Assembly (NCBI RefSeq): GCF_016937655.1
Contig: NZ_JAFHKL010000011.1
Location: forward strand, 1 to 64,000
Direction: 5' to 3'
Length of the DNA stretch: 64,000 nucleotides
From: Chromobacterium alkanivorans
GTDB taxonomy: Bacteria > Pseudomonadota > Gammaproteobacteria > Burkholderiales > Chromobacteriaceae
The translations under genes were made by a program, and so were the position numbers. The notes beneath the pieces were generated by a model. The model was not told where the DNA came from and made no database searches. It worked only from the letters and a program-made list of their open reading frames with translations. Of the stretch, positions 43,947 to 50,827 are shown piece after piece; the stretch's first letter is position 1, and each line of letters opens with the position of its first letter.

Positions 43947-44704
43947 CATTTGGCGCGGCAGGCCTGCACCGCGCGGTTGAATTGCGACAGGAACTGCGGC
44001 GATTCGCGGGCGAGGAAGGCTTTGCCGAAGTAGACGCCGAAGGGCAGGCTTTGCGCCAGCTCGCTGCGCAGCTGTTCCTGCACGCCCATCTTGACGATCA
44101 GCGCGTCCACCACGTAGGCGTTGCCGAGAATGGCGTCGACGCGGCGGTTCAGCAGCATTTTCACCAGTTGCTCGCTATTGGGCGGGGTGGAGGTGAGCTG
44201 GTAGCCGTGTTCGCGCAGCCAGTCGTCCATATTGGAGCCGTTGAAGGCGGCGGTGCGGCCCTGGCGCTTGAAGTCGTTGCTGGTGGGGGTCTGCGGATTG
44301 TCCTTCAGCAGATACCAGCGTCGCTCGTAGGGCAGGATGGGCGCGGACAGCACCGCGTAGCCGTCGCGCTCCGCCGAAGGCGTGGCGGTGAAGAAGGCGT
44401 CGGCCTGCTGGTGCTGCACCTGCCATTGCGCGCGCGGCCAGGGCAGGAAGGCGATGGAGTAGGGGCGCTGCAGTTGCTTGAGCGCGCATTGCACCACTTG
44501 CACCGCCAGGCCGTCGGCGTCGCCGTCGTCCTTGCGGAAGGACAGCGGCGCTTGCTGGTGAGTGTTGAGCCGGATGGGCGCTTCCGCGGCCGCTGCGCCG
44601 GCGAGCAGCAGGCCGGCGAGCAGAACGAGCCGGATGGGCGACAGGCGGGCGTGGCGACGGGGGAGGCGGAACGCGGTCTTGCTCAAAAAATGGGCGGCAG
44701 TCAT
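43946..44704 (-). CDS. Periplasmic substrate-binding protein, family 3
   Basis: A 252-residue protein of the amino-acid type solute-binding family (SBP_bac_3). A positively charged start leads into a signal helix (LVLLAGLLLAGAAAAEA, ~26-42). The mature part begins IRLNTHQQAPLSFR and contains GLAVQVVQCALKQL, IAFLPWPRAQW and ADAFFTATPS, the pattern of GlnH/PAAT-like proteins. No ABC permease or ATPase lies next to it, so it may serve a distant transporter or act as a sensor-like orphan. It has a long, DnaA-box-containing leader shared with the ABC-F gene region. The ligand is unknown. Confidence 0.85.
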   Translation of the reverse strand: MTAAHFLSKTAFRLPRRHARLSPIRLVLLAGLLLAGAAAAEAPIRLNTHQQAPLSFRKDDGDADGLAVQVVQCALKQLQRPYSIAFLPWPRAQWQVQHQQADAFFTATPSAERDGYAVLSAPILPYERRWYLLKDNPQTPTSNDFKRQGRTAAFNGSNMDDWLREHGYQLTSTPPNSEQLVKMLLNRRVDAILGNAYVVDALIVKMGVQEQLRSELAQSLPFGVYFGKAFLARESPQFLSQFNRAVQACRAK

Positions 44705-44734
44705 TTGTGTTTTGCAATCATGGAGTTGCCGGTT

Positions 44735-44894
44735 TTATCCACATGCTGTCACCAGATTTGCCCATTGGCAAGGTGGGAAAGTTCCCGGGTTTTGCCTTTT
44801 TTATAAGCGTAAGAGGCAAGTGGCTAATTGCAAAAGTTTTTTTGGCGTCCAGCCGGGGTTATCCACAAAGTTATCCGGCGATTGCTGTGGAAAA
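44735..44894. promoter_or_regulatory. Cluster of DnaA-box sequences
   Basis: TTATCCACA occurs at 44735-44743 and 44859-44867, TTTTCCACA on the minus strand at 44886-44894, and a weaker TTATCCGGC at 44871-44879. The first three fit the DnaA consensus TTWTNCACA. They lie in the 208-base gap between the binding-protein gene start and the ABC-F gene end. No replication gene is nearby, so this is more likely a DnaA-titrating or regulatory site than an origin. Confidence 0.6.
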
Positions 44895-44912
44895 CCCGGG
44901 CCGTCGCCGCCG

Positions 44913-46817
44913 TCATTCCGCCTGTTCCAGCGCCTCCAGTTCGGCCTGGGCGTCCAGCCAGGCTTCCTCCACTTCGGCCAGCCGGGTCGCCACTTCGCCC
45001 TGGCGGCGCACCGCGTCGGCCAGCTTTTGCCGGTTGGCGTCCTCGTAGGCGTCGGCGGAAGCCATGAAACCGTCCAGCTCGGCTTTGGCCGCGCTGAGCT
45101 GGTCCAACTCCTTTTCCAGCTTGTTCAGCTTGTTCTGCAGCGGTTTGCGCAGCTGGGACAGCCGCTGGCGGGCTTCCGCTTCCTGGCGCTTCTGTTCCTT
45201 GCGGTTCAGGCCCTGGGCGTCGCCGGACGAGGGCTTGCCGGCGTCGGCCAGCAGGGTCAGCCGCCATTGGCGATAGTCTTCCAGGTCGCCGTCGAAGGCT
45301 TGCACCTTGCCGTGGCTGACCAGCCAGAAAACGTCGGTGGTGGCTTCCAGCAGGCTGCGGTCGTGGGACACCACGATCAGCGCGCCGCTGAAGTCCTGCA
45401 GCGCCATGGTCAGCGCGTGGCGCATTTCCAGGTCCAGGTGGTTGGTGGGTTCGTCCAGCAGCAGCAGATTGGGCTTTTGCCAGACTATCATCGCCAGCGC
45501 CAGCCGCGCCTTCTCGCCGCCGGACATCGGGCCCACCGGGTCGGTGGCGGCGTCGCCGCGGAAGTTGAAACCGCCGAGGAAGCTGCGCAGCTCCAGTTCG
45601 CGCGTGGTGGGCGCCAGTCTTTGCATGTGTTGCAGCGGCGTTTCGTCTTCGCGCAGGGTTTCCAGCGTGTGCTGGGCGAAATAGCCTATCTTCAGCGTTT
45701 GCGCGTTGACGACTTCGCCGCGCAGCGGGGGGAGGTCGCCGGACAAGAGTTTGACCAGGGTGGACTTGCCGGCGCCGTTGACGCCCAGCAGACCGATGCG
45801 CGCGCCGGCCTCCACCGATAGGTTGAGCCCGCCGAGTATGGTGGCGTCGCCGTAGCCGACATCGGCCTGTTCCAGCTTCAGCAGCGGGTTGGGCAGGTTG
45901 TCCGGGCTGTCGAAGTGGAAGTCGAACGGCGAGGCCACGTGGGCCGGCGCGATGCGCTCCAGCTTTTCCAGCGCCTTGACCCGGCTCTGCGCCTGGCGCG
46001 CCTTGGAGGCCTTGGCCTTGAAGCGGTTGACGAAGGATTCCAGGTGGGCGATCTGGCGTTGCTGCTTTTCGTATTCGCCTTGCTGGCGCGCCAGCTTTTC
46101 CGCGCGCATCACTTCGAACTGGCTGTAATTGCCGGTGTACAGCGTCAGATCCTGGTTGGCGACTTCGACGATGTGGTCGCAAACGCTGTCCAGGAAGTCG
46201 CGGTCGTGGGAAATCATCAGCAGGGTGCCTGGATAGCCTTGCAGCCAGTCCTCCAGCCACAGCACGGTTTCCAGGTCCAGGTGGTTGGTGGGCTCGTCCA
46301 GCAGCAGCAGGTCGGAACGGCACATCAGCGCCTGCGCCAGGTTCAGGCGCATGCGCCAGCCGCCGGAGAAGCTGGCCACCGGCCGTTGCTGGGCGTCGAC
46401 GTCGAAGCCCAGGCCGGTCAGCAGCTTGCCGGCGCGCGCCGGCGCGGCGTAGGCGTCGATGCGCGCCAGCTCGCCGTGCAGATGGCCGATGGCGTTGCCG
46501 TCGTGGCGCGCTTCGGCGTCCAGCAACCCTTGCTCCAGCTGGCGCAGCTCATGGTCGCCGTCCAGCACGTAGTCCAGCGCCGAGCGTTCCAGCGCCGGCG
46601 TTTCCTGCGCCACGTGGGCGATGGTCCAGTGCGGCGGCAGCAGCGCGTCGCCGCTGTCGGCGTGCAGTTCGCCCATCAGGAGCGCGAACAGGCTGGACTT
46701 GCCGGCGCCGTTGGCGCCGGTCAGGCCGGTCTTGTAACCGGGGTTGAGGGTCAGATTGGCGCCTAGCAGCAATTCTTTCAGGCCGCGGCGCAGATTGAGG
46801 TTCTTGAGCTGGATCAT
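44913..46817 (-). CDS. ABC-F family ATP-binding protein (YheS-like)
   Basis: A 634-residue soluble protein with two fused ABC ATPase domains and no membrane part, as in ABC-F translation factors that act at the ribosomal E site. First domain: Walker A GANGAGKSSL, signature FSGGWRMRL, Walker B DLLLLDEPTNHLD. Between them is the charged linker of the family (~220-300, KAKASKARQAQSRVKALEKL). Second domain: GVNGAGKSTL, MSGGEKARLAL and LLLLDEPTNHLD. The C-terminal coiled coil (LRKPLQNKLNKLEKELDQLS) is the extension seen in YheS and Uup. Length and layout fit YheS best. It stands alone on the minus strand and follows tsaD. Confidence 0.92.
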   Translation of the reverse strand: MIQLKNLNLRRGLKELLLGANLTLNPGYKTGLTGANGAGKSSLFALLMGELHADSGDALLPPHWTIAHVAQETPALERSALDYVLDGDHELRQLEQGLLDAEARHDGNAIGHLHGELARIDAYAAPARAGKLLTGLGFDVDAQQRPVASFSGGWRMRLNLAQALMCRSDLLLLDEPTNHLDLETVLWLEDWLQGYPGTLLMISHDRDFLDSVCDHIVEVANQDLTLYTGNYSQFEVMRAEKLARQQGEYEKQQRQIAHLESFVNRFKAKASKARQAQSRVKALEKLERIAPAHVASPFDFHFDSPDNLPNPLLKLEQADVGYGDATILGGLNLSVEAGARIGLLGVNGAGKSTLVKLLSGDLPPLRGEVVNAQTLKIGYFAQHTLETLREDETPLQHMQRLAPTTRELELRSFLGGFNFRGDAATDPVGPMSGGEKARLALAMIVWQKPNLLLLDEPTNHLDLEMRHALTMALQDFSGALIVVSHDRSLLEATTDVFWLVSHGKVQAFDGDLEDYRQWRLTLLADAGKPSSGDAQGLNRKEQKRQEAEARQRLSQLRKPLQNKLNKLEKELDQLSAAKAELDGFMASADAYEDANRQKLADAVRRQGEVATRLAEVEEAWLDAQAELEALEQAE

Positions 46818-46938
46818 GGTTGTTTTGGCCGCGAAACCCGCGAAACGTCAGCAAAGGCAAAAGCCGGCGAGGCCAGGCCAGGCTGGCCGCAATGCTTGAT
46901 GTCGTTCGCGTCGTTTCGCGGCGATAAGATTTTCAGGT

Positions 46939-47964
46939 TCAAACCGCCGGCAGGCTGGACAGGTCCCAGCGCGGCTTGATCGAGTAGCTGCCGGGGGCTT
47001 GCGCGTATTGCAGCCGCATGGCGCCGGCGAAGGCGATCATCGCGCCGTTGTCGGTGCACAGCGCCAGCGGCGGATAGAACACGTCGAAGCGGCGGCGGCG
47101 CGCGGCCTCGTCCAGCGCGGCGCGCAGTTGCTTGTTGGCGCCGACGCCGCCGGCCACCACCAGCCGTTTCATGCCGCACTGCTTGAGCGCGGCCAGCGAT
47201 TTCTTGGTCAGCACTTCGACGATGGCTTCCTGAAAGGCGCGGCAGATGTCCTTGCGCGTCTGTTCGTCGATCTGGCCGTCGGCGTCCGCCACTTGCTTGC
47301 TCAGCGTCAGCACCGCGGTTTTCAGGCCGGAGAAGCTCATGTCCAGATCGCCGGAATTCAGCATCGGCCGCGGCAGGGTGAAGCGGGCAGGGTCGCCTTC
47401 CTCGGCCAGCCGCGACAGCAGCGGGCCGCCGGGATAGGGCAGGCCCAGCAGCTTGGCGGTCTTGTCGAAGGCTTCGCCGGCGGCGTCGTCCAGGGTTTCG
47501 CCCAGGATCTGGTAGTCGCCGACGCCGCGCACCGCCATCAACTGCGTGTGGCCGCCGGAAACCAGCAGGGCCAGGAAAGGAAACTCCGGTTTGGGCTCGG
47601 CCAGCAGCGGCGACAGCAGATGGCCTTCCAGGTGGTGGACGCCCAGCACCGGGATGTTCAGGCCGAAGGCCAGCGCGTTGGCCACGCTGGCGCCCACCAG
47701 CAGCGCGCCGCCCAGGCCCGGGCCCTGGGTGTAGGCGATGGCGTCGAGGTCGGCCAGGGTCTTGCCGGCTTCGGCCAGGCAGGCCTCGGTCAGCGGAATG
47801 GCGCGGCGGATGTGGTCGCGGCTGGCCAGCTCCGGCACCACGCCGCCGTATTCGGCGTGCATGGCCATCTGGGTGTGCAGTTGGTGGGCCAGCAGGCCGC
47901 CGTCTGTGTCGTACAGCGCGACTCCGGTTTCGTCGCAGGAAGATTCAATACCTAGTACCAGCAT
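46939..47964 (-). CDS. tsaD: tRNA N6-adenosine threonylcarbamoyltransferase
   Basis: Transfers threonylcarbamoyl to A37 of ANN-decoding tRNAs (t6A) with TsaB and TsaE. It has 341 residues. The family start is [19 protein letters not shown]; metal-binding histidines lie in [13 protein letters not shown], the nucleotide-binding stretch is [10 protein letters not shown], and the C-terminal part has [13 protein letters not shown] and [12 protein letters not shown]. In many betaproteobacteria rpsU lies divergently beside it; here an OsmC gene does. The gap to the ABC-F gene (121 bases) shows only short inverted repeats. Confidence 0.97.
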   Translation of the reverse strand: MLVLGIESSCDETGVALYDTDGGLLAHQLHTQMAMHAEYGGVVPELASRDHIRRAIPLTEACLAEAGKTLADLDAIAYTQGPGLGGALLVGASVANALAFGLNIPVLGVHHLEGHLLSPLLAEPKPEFPFLALLVSGGHTQLMAVRGVGDYQILGETLDDAAGEAFDKTAKLLGLPYPGGPLLSRLAEEGDPARFTLPRPMLNSGDLDMSFSGLKTAVLTLSKQVADADGQIDEQTRKDICRAFQEAIVEVLTKKSLAALKQCGMKRLVVAGGVGANKQLRAALDEAARRRRFDVFYPPLALCTDNGAMIAFAGAMRLQYAQAPGSYSIKPRWDLSSLPAV

Positions 47965-48086
47965 GTTTGGGCGCAGCTCGGAATATAGCGGGACAATCTT
48001 TCTATTTTACCGGTGAATCTTTGTTCGCCCAAATCGGGATGTTAGGCTAGCCGTTTTCGATAGCTTGACGGTGAAAGGTGGGAGCG

Positions 48087-48503
48087 ATGAAAGCCAGGCT
48101 GAAGTGGGTGGACGGCGTGTGTTTCCTGGGCGAGAGCGGCAGCGGCCACGCGGTGGTGATGGACGGCGCGCCGGAGGGCGGCGGCAGGAATCTGGGGCCG
48201 CGGCCGATGGAACTGTTGTTGCTGGGCACCGCCGGCTGCACCAGTTACGACGTGATCACCATTTTGAAGAAGTCGCGGCAGCGGGTCAGCGACTGCTGGG
48301 TGGAGATCGAGGCCGAGCGCGCCGAGGAGGAGCCCAAGGTGTTCACCCGCATCCATTTCCATTTTGTGGTGACCGGCCATGAGTTGAAGGCCGACGCGGT
48401 GGAGCGGGCGATCAGGCTGTCGGCGGAGAAGTACTGTTCCGCCTCCATCATGCTGGGCAAGACCGCCGATATCAGCCACGATTTCGAATTGCGCGACGCC
48501 TGA
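48087..48503 (+). CDS. OsmC/Ohr family protein (YhfA-like)
   Basis: A 138-residue OsmC-fold protein. The two conserved cysteines of the peroxidase site are in LGTAGCTSYDV (~51) and SAEKYCSASIML (~117). The N-terminus KARLKWVDGVCFLGES and PRPMELLLLG resemble E. coli YhfA, whose role is not settled; true OsmC and Ohr enzymes reduce organic hydroperoxides. GGTGGGAG precedes the ATG at 48087; an in-frame GTG at 48078 is possible. Its 3' end overlaps the convergent minus-strand gene by 32 bases. Confidence 0.9.
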   Translation: MKARLKWVDGVCFLGESGSGHAVVMDGAPEGGGRNLGPRPMELLLLGTAGCTSYDVITILKKSRQRVSDCWVEIEAERAEEEPKVFTRIHFHFVVTGHELKADAVERAIRLSAEKYCSASIMLGKTADISHDFELRDA

Positions 48504-48909
48504 GCGCCTGACCGGCGACGGGCGGACCGGCCAGCAGTTCCGCCGCCAGGCTAATGGCCGCGTCGCAGTCCGGCCGGTGACGCAGCGGATAGCCCCAGAA
48601 CTTTTCGAAGCGCGGCGCGAACTCGTCCAGATACAGCTGTTGATCGGCCTGCGGGGCGATCACGATGGTGCCCCGTATCAATTGGCGGATCTGCAGCCGG
48701 TTGTCCTTGACCCACAGCGCCGCCATTTTGCGGATGATGCGCGCGTGCAGGTCCAGTTCGGTCGGGGCCGGTTCCCTGGCGATGAAGACGAAGGGGCGCT
48801 GCTGAAGCAGCAGCTGGTCCAGCGTGGCGAAGATGTCGGTGGGCTGCTGTCCATCCGGGCGGCGGCGATCCAGCCAGACGATGGGAAAGTCTTGAGCGTG
48901 GAATTGCAT
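48472..48909 (-). CDS. Small hypothetical protein behind a Fur-box match
   Basis: A 145-residue protein I do not recognise, without signal peptide or membrane helix. It starts MQFHAQDFPIVWLDRRRPDG and continues with FATLDQLLLQQRPFVFIARE, a strand-helix-strand pattern, then a basic C-terminus. I chose the ATG at 48909 because a near-ideal Fur-box sequence lies directly upstream (48922-48940); a longer frame would translate that box. No Shine-Dalgarno sequence is clear. If the box works, the gene is derepressed when iron is scarce. No siderophore or uptake gene is adjacent, so the role is unknown. Its end overlaps the OsmC gene. Confidence 0.68.
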   Translation of the reverse strand: MQFHAQDFPIVWLDRRRPDGQQPTDIFATLDQLLLQQRPFVFIAREPAPTELDLHARIIRKMAALWVKDNRLQIRQLIRGTIVIAPQADQQLYLDEFAPRFEKFWGYPLRHRPDCDAAISLAAELLAGPPVAGQALRRRAIRNRG

Positions 48910-48921
48910 GGCTATTTTGTA

Positions 48922-48940
48922 AATGAGAATCAATATCATT
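48922..48940 (-). promoter_or_regulatory. Putative Fur box
   Basis: AATGAGAATCAATATCATT agrees with the palindromic Fur ideal AATGATAATCATTATCATT in 17 of 19 bases. It lies 13-31 bases upstream of the small gene starting at 48909 and ~190 bases before the proteasome-like gene on the other strand. It is an AT-rich island in GC-rich DNA. Confidence 0.7.
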
Positions 48941-49131
48941 GTATCGATAAAAACCCGCTTTGTCATCCCGTCGCGGCCGCGAAGCGGTCTTGAGATTCGC
49001 GCCGGAGATCCCCACCTTTTTCCGGACCGGCCGTGGGCGCAAGGCTTGGGTTGCCGGGCGTAAGCCGATACAATAGGCGGTTTTGCGCGGCCGTCGACCC
49101 CGGGGCCGCCATCGACGAAAAAGGCGCAGGG

Positions 49132-49728
49132 ATGACTACCATCGTGGCGGTAAGAAAGGGCGATCAGATCGCGATCGCAGCCGACAGCCAGACCACTTTT
49201 GGCGACGACCAGAAGCTGCTGGCCGGCTATGATTGTTTCCACAACAAGATTTTCCAGCACGGGGACAGCTATTTGGCCATCTCCGGCTCGGCCGCCCACG
49301 ATCTGGTGCTGCAAGGCGCGCTGAAGGAATTGAAGAAGAAGGACCTGAGCAGCCGCCAGGGCATTTTCGAGACCTTCCGCAAGCTGCATCCCAAGCTGAA
49401 GGACGGTTTCTACCTGCGTCCGGAAGAGGATGAGGAAGATCCGTACGAATCCAGCCAGATGATGGTGGTGATCGCCAACCGTCACGGCATTTTCGGGGTT
49501 TACCCGATGCGCGAGATCTACGAGTTCTCCCGCATCTGGGCGATAGGCTCCGGCCGCAAGTTCGCGATGGGCGCGATGTACGCGGTGTACGACCAGGCGC
49601 TGAGCGCGCGCGAGATCGCCGAAATCGGCGTGCGCGCCGGCTGCGAATTCGACGTCAGTTCTTCGATGCCGATGACGGTCTATACCGTAGAACTGGCGGC
49701 GGACAAGGATAAGAAAGACACAGCATGA
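49132..49728 (+). CDS. Proteasome-family (HslV-like) Ntn hydrolase; possible betaproteobacterial proteasome homologue
   Basis: A 198-residue protein of the proteasome/HslV family. After removal of Met the new N-terminus is TTIVAVRKGDQIAIAADSQT: threonine 1 is the expected nucleophile and Asp17 is in place, with a lysine in HNKIF corresponding to Lys33 after a small insertion. It is longer and different from HslV (insert EEDEEDPYESSQ), and no hslU ATPase lies beside it. This fits the ATPase-independent proteasome homologue (BPH) described in betaproteobacteria better than HslV. It overlaps hslO by ATGA, so both are translated together. Whether it degrades peptides alone is not known from sequence. 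Confidence 0.8.
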   Translation: MTTIVAVRKGDQIAIAADSQTTFGDDQKLLAGYDCFHNKIFQHGDSYLAISGSAAHDLVLQGALKELKKKDLSSRQGIFETFRKLHPKLKDGFYLRPEEDEEDPYESSQMMVVIANRHGIFGVYPMREIYEFSRIWAIGSGRKFAMGAMYAVYDQALSAREIAEIGVRAGCEFDVSSSMPMTVYTVELAADKDKKDTA

Positions 49729-50606
49729 GCACACAAGACAGATTGCAACGATTTTTGTTCGACGGCGCGCCGGTGCGCGGCGCGCTGGTGAGACTGGACG
49801 GCGCCTGGCAGCAGGTGCTGGCCCGCCGCAGCTATCCGCCGGCCTTGAAGAAGATCGTCGGCGAGATGATGGCGGCGGCCGAGCTGATGGCCGCCAATCT
49901 CAAGTTCGACGGCGCGCTGATCCTGCAGCTTCACGGCGCCGGCGCCCTGAAGCTGGCGGTGGTGGAGTGCAACAACGACCGCACCATCCGCGCCACCGCC
50001 AAGTGGGACGAAGGCATTGCCGACGACGCCTCCATCCAGTCCTTGCTGGGCGCGCACGGCCGCTTCGTGGTGACGCTGGAGCCGCGCGTGGACAAGGCGC
50101 AAACCTGGCAGGGCATCGTGGCGCTGGAAGGCGACAGCATAGGCGAGATGCTGGAGAACTACATGTTGCGCTCCGAGCAGCTGGAAACCCGGCTGATTCT
50201 GGCCTCCAGCGACGAAACCGCCGCCGGCATGCTGTTGCAGAAGCTGCCGGAAGGCCACGGCGATCCGGAGGGCTGGGAGCGCATCCAGATGCTGGGCGCC
50301 ACGCTGAGAGCGGACGAACTGCTGGGCCTGCCGGCCGAGGACGTGCTGCATAGGCTGTTCCATGAGGAAACGGTGCGGGTGTTCGATCAGGAAACGGTGA
50401 GCTTCGCCTGCAATTGCAGCCGCGAGCGCGTCGGCGACATGCTGAAGATGCTGGGCGGCCAGGAGGTGGGCGAGGTATTGCTGGAGCAGGGCAGCGTGGA
50501 AATCGTTTGCGACTACTGCAACCAGCATTACGTCTATGACGAGGAAGACGCCAACCGTCTGTTCGATTACGACGTGATGGCCGCCGCGCGCGAAGCCAGG
50601 CATTGA
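49725..50606 (+). CDS. hslO: Hsp33 redox-regulated chaperone
   Basis: A cytoplasmic holdase activated by oxidation. It has 293 residues. The N-terminal chaperone domain has RGALVRLDGAWQ and LILQLHGAGALKLAVVEC, and the C-terminal zinc switch shows CNCSRERV...EIVCDYCNQHY, i.e. CxC and CxxC separated by about 32 residues. It overlaps the proteasome-like gene (ATGA), which suggests a protein-quality-control unit under oxidative stress. A terminator follows. Confidence 0.96.
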   Translation: MSTQDRLQRFLFDGAPVRGALVRLDGAWQQVLARRSYPPALKKIVGEMMAAAELMAANLKFDGALILQLHGAGALKLAVVECNNDRTIRATAKWDEGIADDASIQSLLGAHGRFVVTLEPRVDKAQTWQGIVALEGDSIGEMLENYMLRSEQLETRLILASSDETAAGMLLQKLPEGHGDPEGWERIQMLGATLRADELLGLPAEDVLHRLFHEETVRVFDQETVSFACNCSRERVGDMLKMLGGQEVGEVLLEQGSVEIVCDYCNQHYVYDEEDANRLFDYDVMAAAREARH

Positions 50607-50638
50607 TGCATTAGTCGGTTTGGCAACAAACTTTATGG

Positions 50639-50661
50639 AAGCCGCCTGCGCGGCTTTTTTT
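50639..50661 (+). terminator. Rho-independent terminator after hslO
   Basis: Stem AAGCCGC / GCGGCTT with a CTGC loop and seven T. An AT-rich stretch (50660-50820) follows, probably holding the promoter of the M9 peptidase. Confidence 0.88.
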
Positions 50662-50827
50662 ACGCCCTTTTTTCGGCGAAAAACAGGGTAAAAATACCAA
50701 TGTTGTAATTATGGTTTAAATTGGCGGTTTTATTTTAAACTGAATTCTCATGACGATGGCTATTCTATATGATTTGAAATGCGCATCTGAATATTGATGC
50801 GACATTATTAATGTCTTGGATAGCGTC

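Noticed and set aside
44735-44894. Chromosomal replication origin
   Set aside because: There is no dnaA, dnaN, parAB or AT-rich unwinding region here; a cluster of boxes alone is not an origin.
48910-49734. A longer start for the small minus-strand gene at 48472
   Set aside because: The extension would translate the Fur box and then run antisense through the proteasome-family gene.
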